A stretch of DNA of 8,027 nucleotides. Origin: Bacillota bacterium (lineage in GTDB: Bacteria > Bacillota > Clostridia > DSM-8532). Position numbers and translations under genes: made by a program. The DNA is taken from contig JAEXPO010000181.1 of assembly GCA_023446675.1 (NCBI GenBank), positions 1 to 8,027 on the forward strand, given 5' to 3'. This document shows, one piece after another, positions 6,223-8,027 of the stretch (its first letter is position 1; every line of letters starts with the position of its first letter). The notes under the pieces were generated by a model. It was not told the origin of the DNA. It was given only the letters and a program-made list of their open reading frames with translations, and made no database searches.

Positions 6223-8013
6223 ATGAAACGGAATTTACTTATTAACCCGGGAGGATTAGGTACAGAGGAATTCAGGGAGGCTGCCAAAAGGGCCGGAGAG
6301 CTTGGAGTCACCCATATGGTGATTGAAGGCCTTCCTAAAAGCTTATGGATGTGGTCGGACAGAAGGGATCCCTACCCCAACTGGAGCATGAGTCATTCTC
6401 AGCTGTTTAAGCTGGTTTGCCCGCCTCAGCTCAGGCAATGGCTGCCTGTTGCTTTTATAGAAGAATGCATGGCTTTTGTCAAAGAGCGCTGCGGTATCCT
6501 TGAAGCTCTTGGAATGAGGGGAGCACTGCTTGGCAACGAACCCTTCTGGCTTCCGGAGGAGGCCTTCAGAGCTCATCCCTCCTGGCGGGGGGCAAGGTGT
6601 GATCATCCCCGAAGGGCGGCCAAGGCCTATTACAGCCCCTGTATCGACAATGAAGAGGTTTTGTCCATGTACCGCTATGCCATGAAGGTTCTTTGCCAAG
6701 AAACGGGCATAAACTTCTTTTCCTTTAAATCCAATGACTGCGGAGGCGGCCTGTGCTGGAGCAGCGGTACATATACGGGACCTAACGGGCCGGAGGCATG
6801 CAGGCACCGTTCCATGAGCGACAGGATTTGCGGTTTTCTGGATGCCTTATCGGAGGGAGCCCGCCAGGGTGGGGTTGAGGCCTTTATCCACTTTAATGCC
6901 GACCTGGAATTTAAAGAGCCCGAACATCAGGTGAATATGTCCTGGCCCCGTCTTAAGGCCAATCAGGCTGTTAACCACAGAGATTTAAGCGGAAAAGATC
7001 CTGTGATGGAAGCCCCTTCGCTGAGAAAGGTATTTTTAAAGGGCATTCCGGATGTGTTTCACCTGTCCGGAATGCTGGAGAAAGCCCAGAATGAGGATAA
7101 GGCCTACGTCATGCTCAATCTTCCTGTAACAGATTTTTCCGAGCTGTGGGCCTATACGGAACGGGCTATTAAAAACAAACCCGGAGGACCGGTGGAAAGG
7201 CTTCTCACAATGAGGGAAACCGCCATGGAGCTTATGGGAAGCAGTATGGAGAAAAAGGAGCAGGAGGTCTGCGCCGATTTTCTGGTAGAGCTGTGGCAGT
7301 GCCTGAATGAGGGGAAGGAGCATTTATCCCATACAGGCTTGGATCTTATTCAATACGGCTGCTTCAATCAGCGCTGGCTGAACCGCCCGTTTGTTTTGTT
7401 CCCTTCCGAGCTTACCGAAGAGGAGAGGAGTTATTACCGTCCTTTTCAGTTTCAGGCCATGGACGAGGAGCACGCTCTGGATTTACTTAATATGCAGGGC
7501 ATTGAATGCGCCAGGGGGTTTTCCGCCATGTTTCTCATAACACAAACCTGCCTGAAGGCAATAAAGGCTTTCCTTACAGCTCTTGAAAAATTAAAGGTAT
7601 TAAAGGAAAAAAATATCGGCAGTACCAATTCCGAAAAGCTTAAAAAGCTGGAAAACCGGGGAAAAATCCAGGTTTGCCTCATAAAAAACATTATGCACGC
7701 CGTAAAATTCCAGGAGCTTGCGGACAGGATTCTTTCCTCCCCGCCTCCGGTGGAGGGGCTGAGATGGCCTACCCGAAACGACGCCAGGTATGAGGATTTT
7801 CAGCAAATTACCCGTGCTGAAATGGACAATTGCTATGAACTTGCAGCCCTTCTTGAGGAATACCCCGGAGAAGCTATCGCTTCTGTCGAGCCTGAGCATG
7901 AGGACTGCTTCACATTCAGCAGGTTGCTTCCTCAGCAATTAAGAGAGAAGGTCGGAATAATGCTGAGCCATGAGCTGGATGCGAACCGGGTTTTGGAAAG
8001 GCATAATATTTAA
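6223..8013 (+). CDS. Uncharacterised cytosolic protein, possible TIM-barrel glycoside hydrolase-like enzyme
   Basis: I cannot assign this 596-residue protein to a named family. There is no signal peptide or membrane segment, and the many cysteines (at least 17) suit the cytosol. Residues 1-230 look like the first half of a beta/alpha barrel: strand-like LLINPGG, THMVIEG, GALLGNEP, FFSFKSND and AFIHFNAD alternate with helices. Distinctive stretches are DPYPNWSMSHSQLFKL (49-64), GNEPFWLPEEAF (104-115), CDHPRR (126-131), YYSPCIDN (136-143), NDCGGGLCWSSGTY (171-184) and GPNGP (186-190). GNEP recalls the Asn-Glu-Pro of clan-A glycosidases, whose Glu is the acid/base, making E106 a candidate; this is an inference from a short motif. 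Residues 330-600 appear mainly helical, with a Lys/Leu-rich stretch (about 443-480) that could form a coiled coil. Context after an ABC importer suggests intracellular processing of the imported sugar. It could instead be a non-catalytic relative. Confidence 0.85.
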   Translation: MKRNLLINPGGLGTEEFREAAKRAGELGVTHMVIEGLPKSLWMWSDRRDPYPNWSMSHSQLFKLVCPPQLRQWLPVAFIEECMAFVKERCGILEALGMRGALLGNEPFWLPEEAFRAHPSWRGARCDHPRRAAKAYYSPCIDNEEVLSMYRYAMKVLCQETGINFFSFKSNDCGGGLCWSSGTYTGPNGPEACRHRSMSDRICGFLDALSEGARQGGVEAFIHFNADLEFKEPEHQVNMSWPRLKANQAVNHRDLSGKDPVMEAPSLRKVFLKGIPDVFHLSGMLEKAQNEDKAYVMLNLPVTDFSELWAYTERAIKNKPGGPVERLLTMRETAMELMGSSMEKKEQEVCADFLVELWQCLNEGKEHLSHTGLDLIQYGCFNQRWLNRPFVLFPSELTEEERSYYRPFQFQAMDEEHALDLLNMQGIECARGFSAMFLITQTCLKAIKAFLTALEKLKVLKEKNIGSTNSEKLKKLENRGKIQVCLIKNIMHAVKFQELADRILSSPPPVEGLRWPTRNDARYEDFQQITRAEMDNCYELAALLEEYPGEAIASVEPEHEDCFTFSRLLPQQLREKVGIMLSHELDANRVLERHNI

Positions 8014-8027
8014 AGACATCATTCAGA

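Overview
The window looks like a Bacillota (Firmicutes) chromosome segment, probably from an anaerobic Clostridia or Paenibacillus-like lineage. The evidence is strong AGGAGG-type ribosome binding sites, a lipoprotein binding protein of the LplA/YtcQ type, a DUF5696-type protein (a family best known from Bacillota), and a cysteine-rich cytosolic enzyme. Base composition looks close to balanced by eye (not counted). The genus cannot be fixed from the sequence alone. All recognisable genes lie on the + strand, and I see no RNA genes, insertion sequences, CRISPR arrays or integration sites.

Layout. Positions 1-49 may hold the last codons of an upstream gene. Positions 105-2390 encode a membrane-anchored, glycosidase-like protein of the DUF5696 type. 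It is followed with no gap by an ABC sugar permease of the MalF/LplB type (2391-3371) and, overlapping that by 62 bp, a partner permease of the MalG/LplC type (3310-4359). A 117-bp gap (4360-4476) holds a TTGACA promoter and a perfect 9-3-9 inverted repeat on its -10 region. Next is a lipoprotein solute-binding protein with a calcium-loop motif (4477-6075). A 147-bp gap (6076-6222) contains a GC-rich hairpin that is probably a leaky terminator. The last gene (6223-8013) encodes a 596-residue cytosolic protein of no family I can name, with features suggesting a TIM-barrel glycoside hydrolase-like enzyme. The final 14 bases hold nothing visible.

How the parts fit together (inference): the lipoprotein captures a carbohydrate, probably an oligosaccharide, and the two permeases import it as a CUT1-type ABC transporter. 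The ATPase is not in the window and is probably a shared MsmX/MsiK-type protein encoded elsewhere. The anchored DUF5696-type protein would act on, or help present, the glycan at the outer membrane face. The cytosolic 596-residue protein would process the imported product. Both putative glycan-acting proteins lack an assigned activity, so the locus is a candidate Gram-positive polysaccharide-utilisation cluster with unknown substrate. The palindrome at the binding-protein promoter is the only clear regulatory site, and no regulator gene is present.
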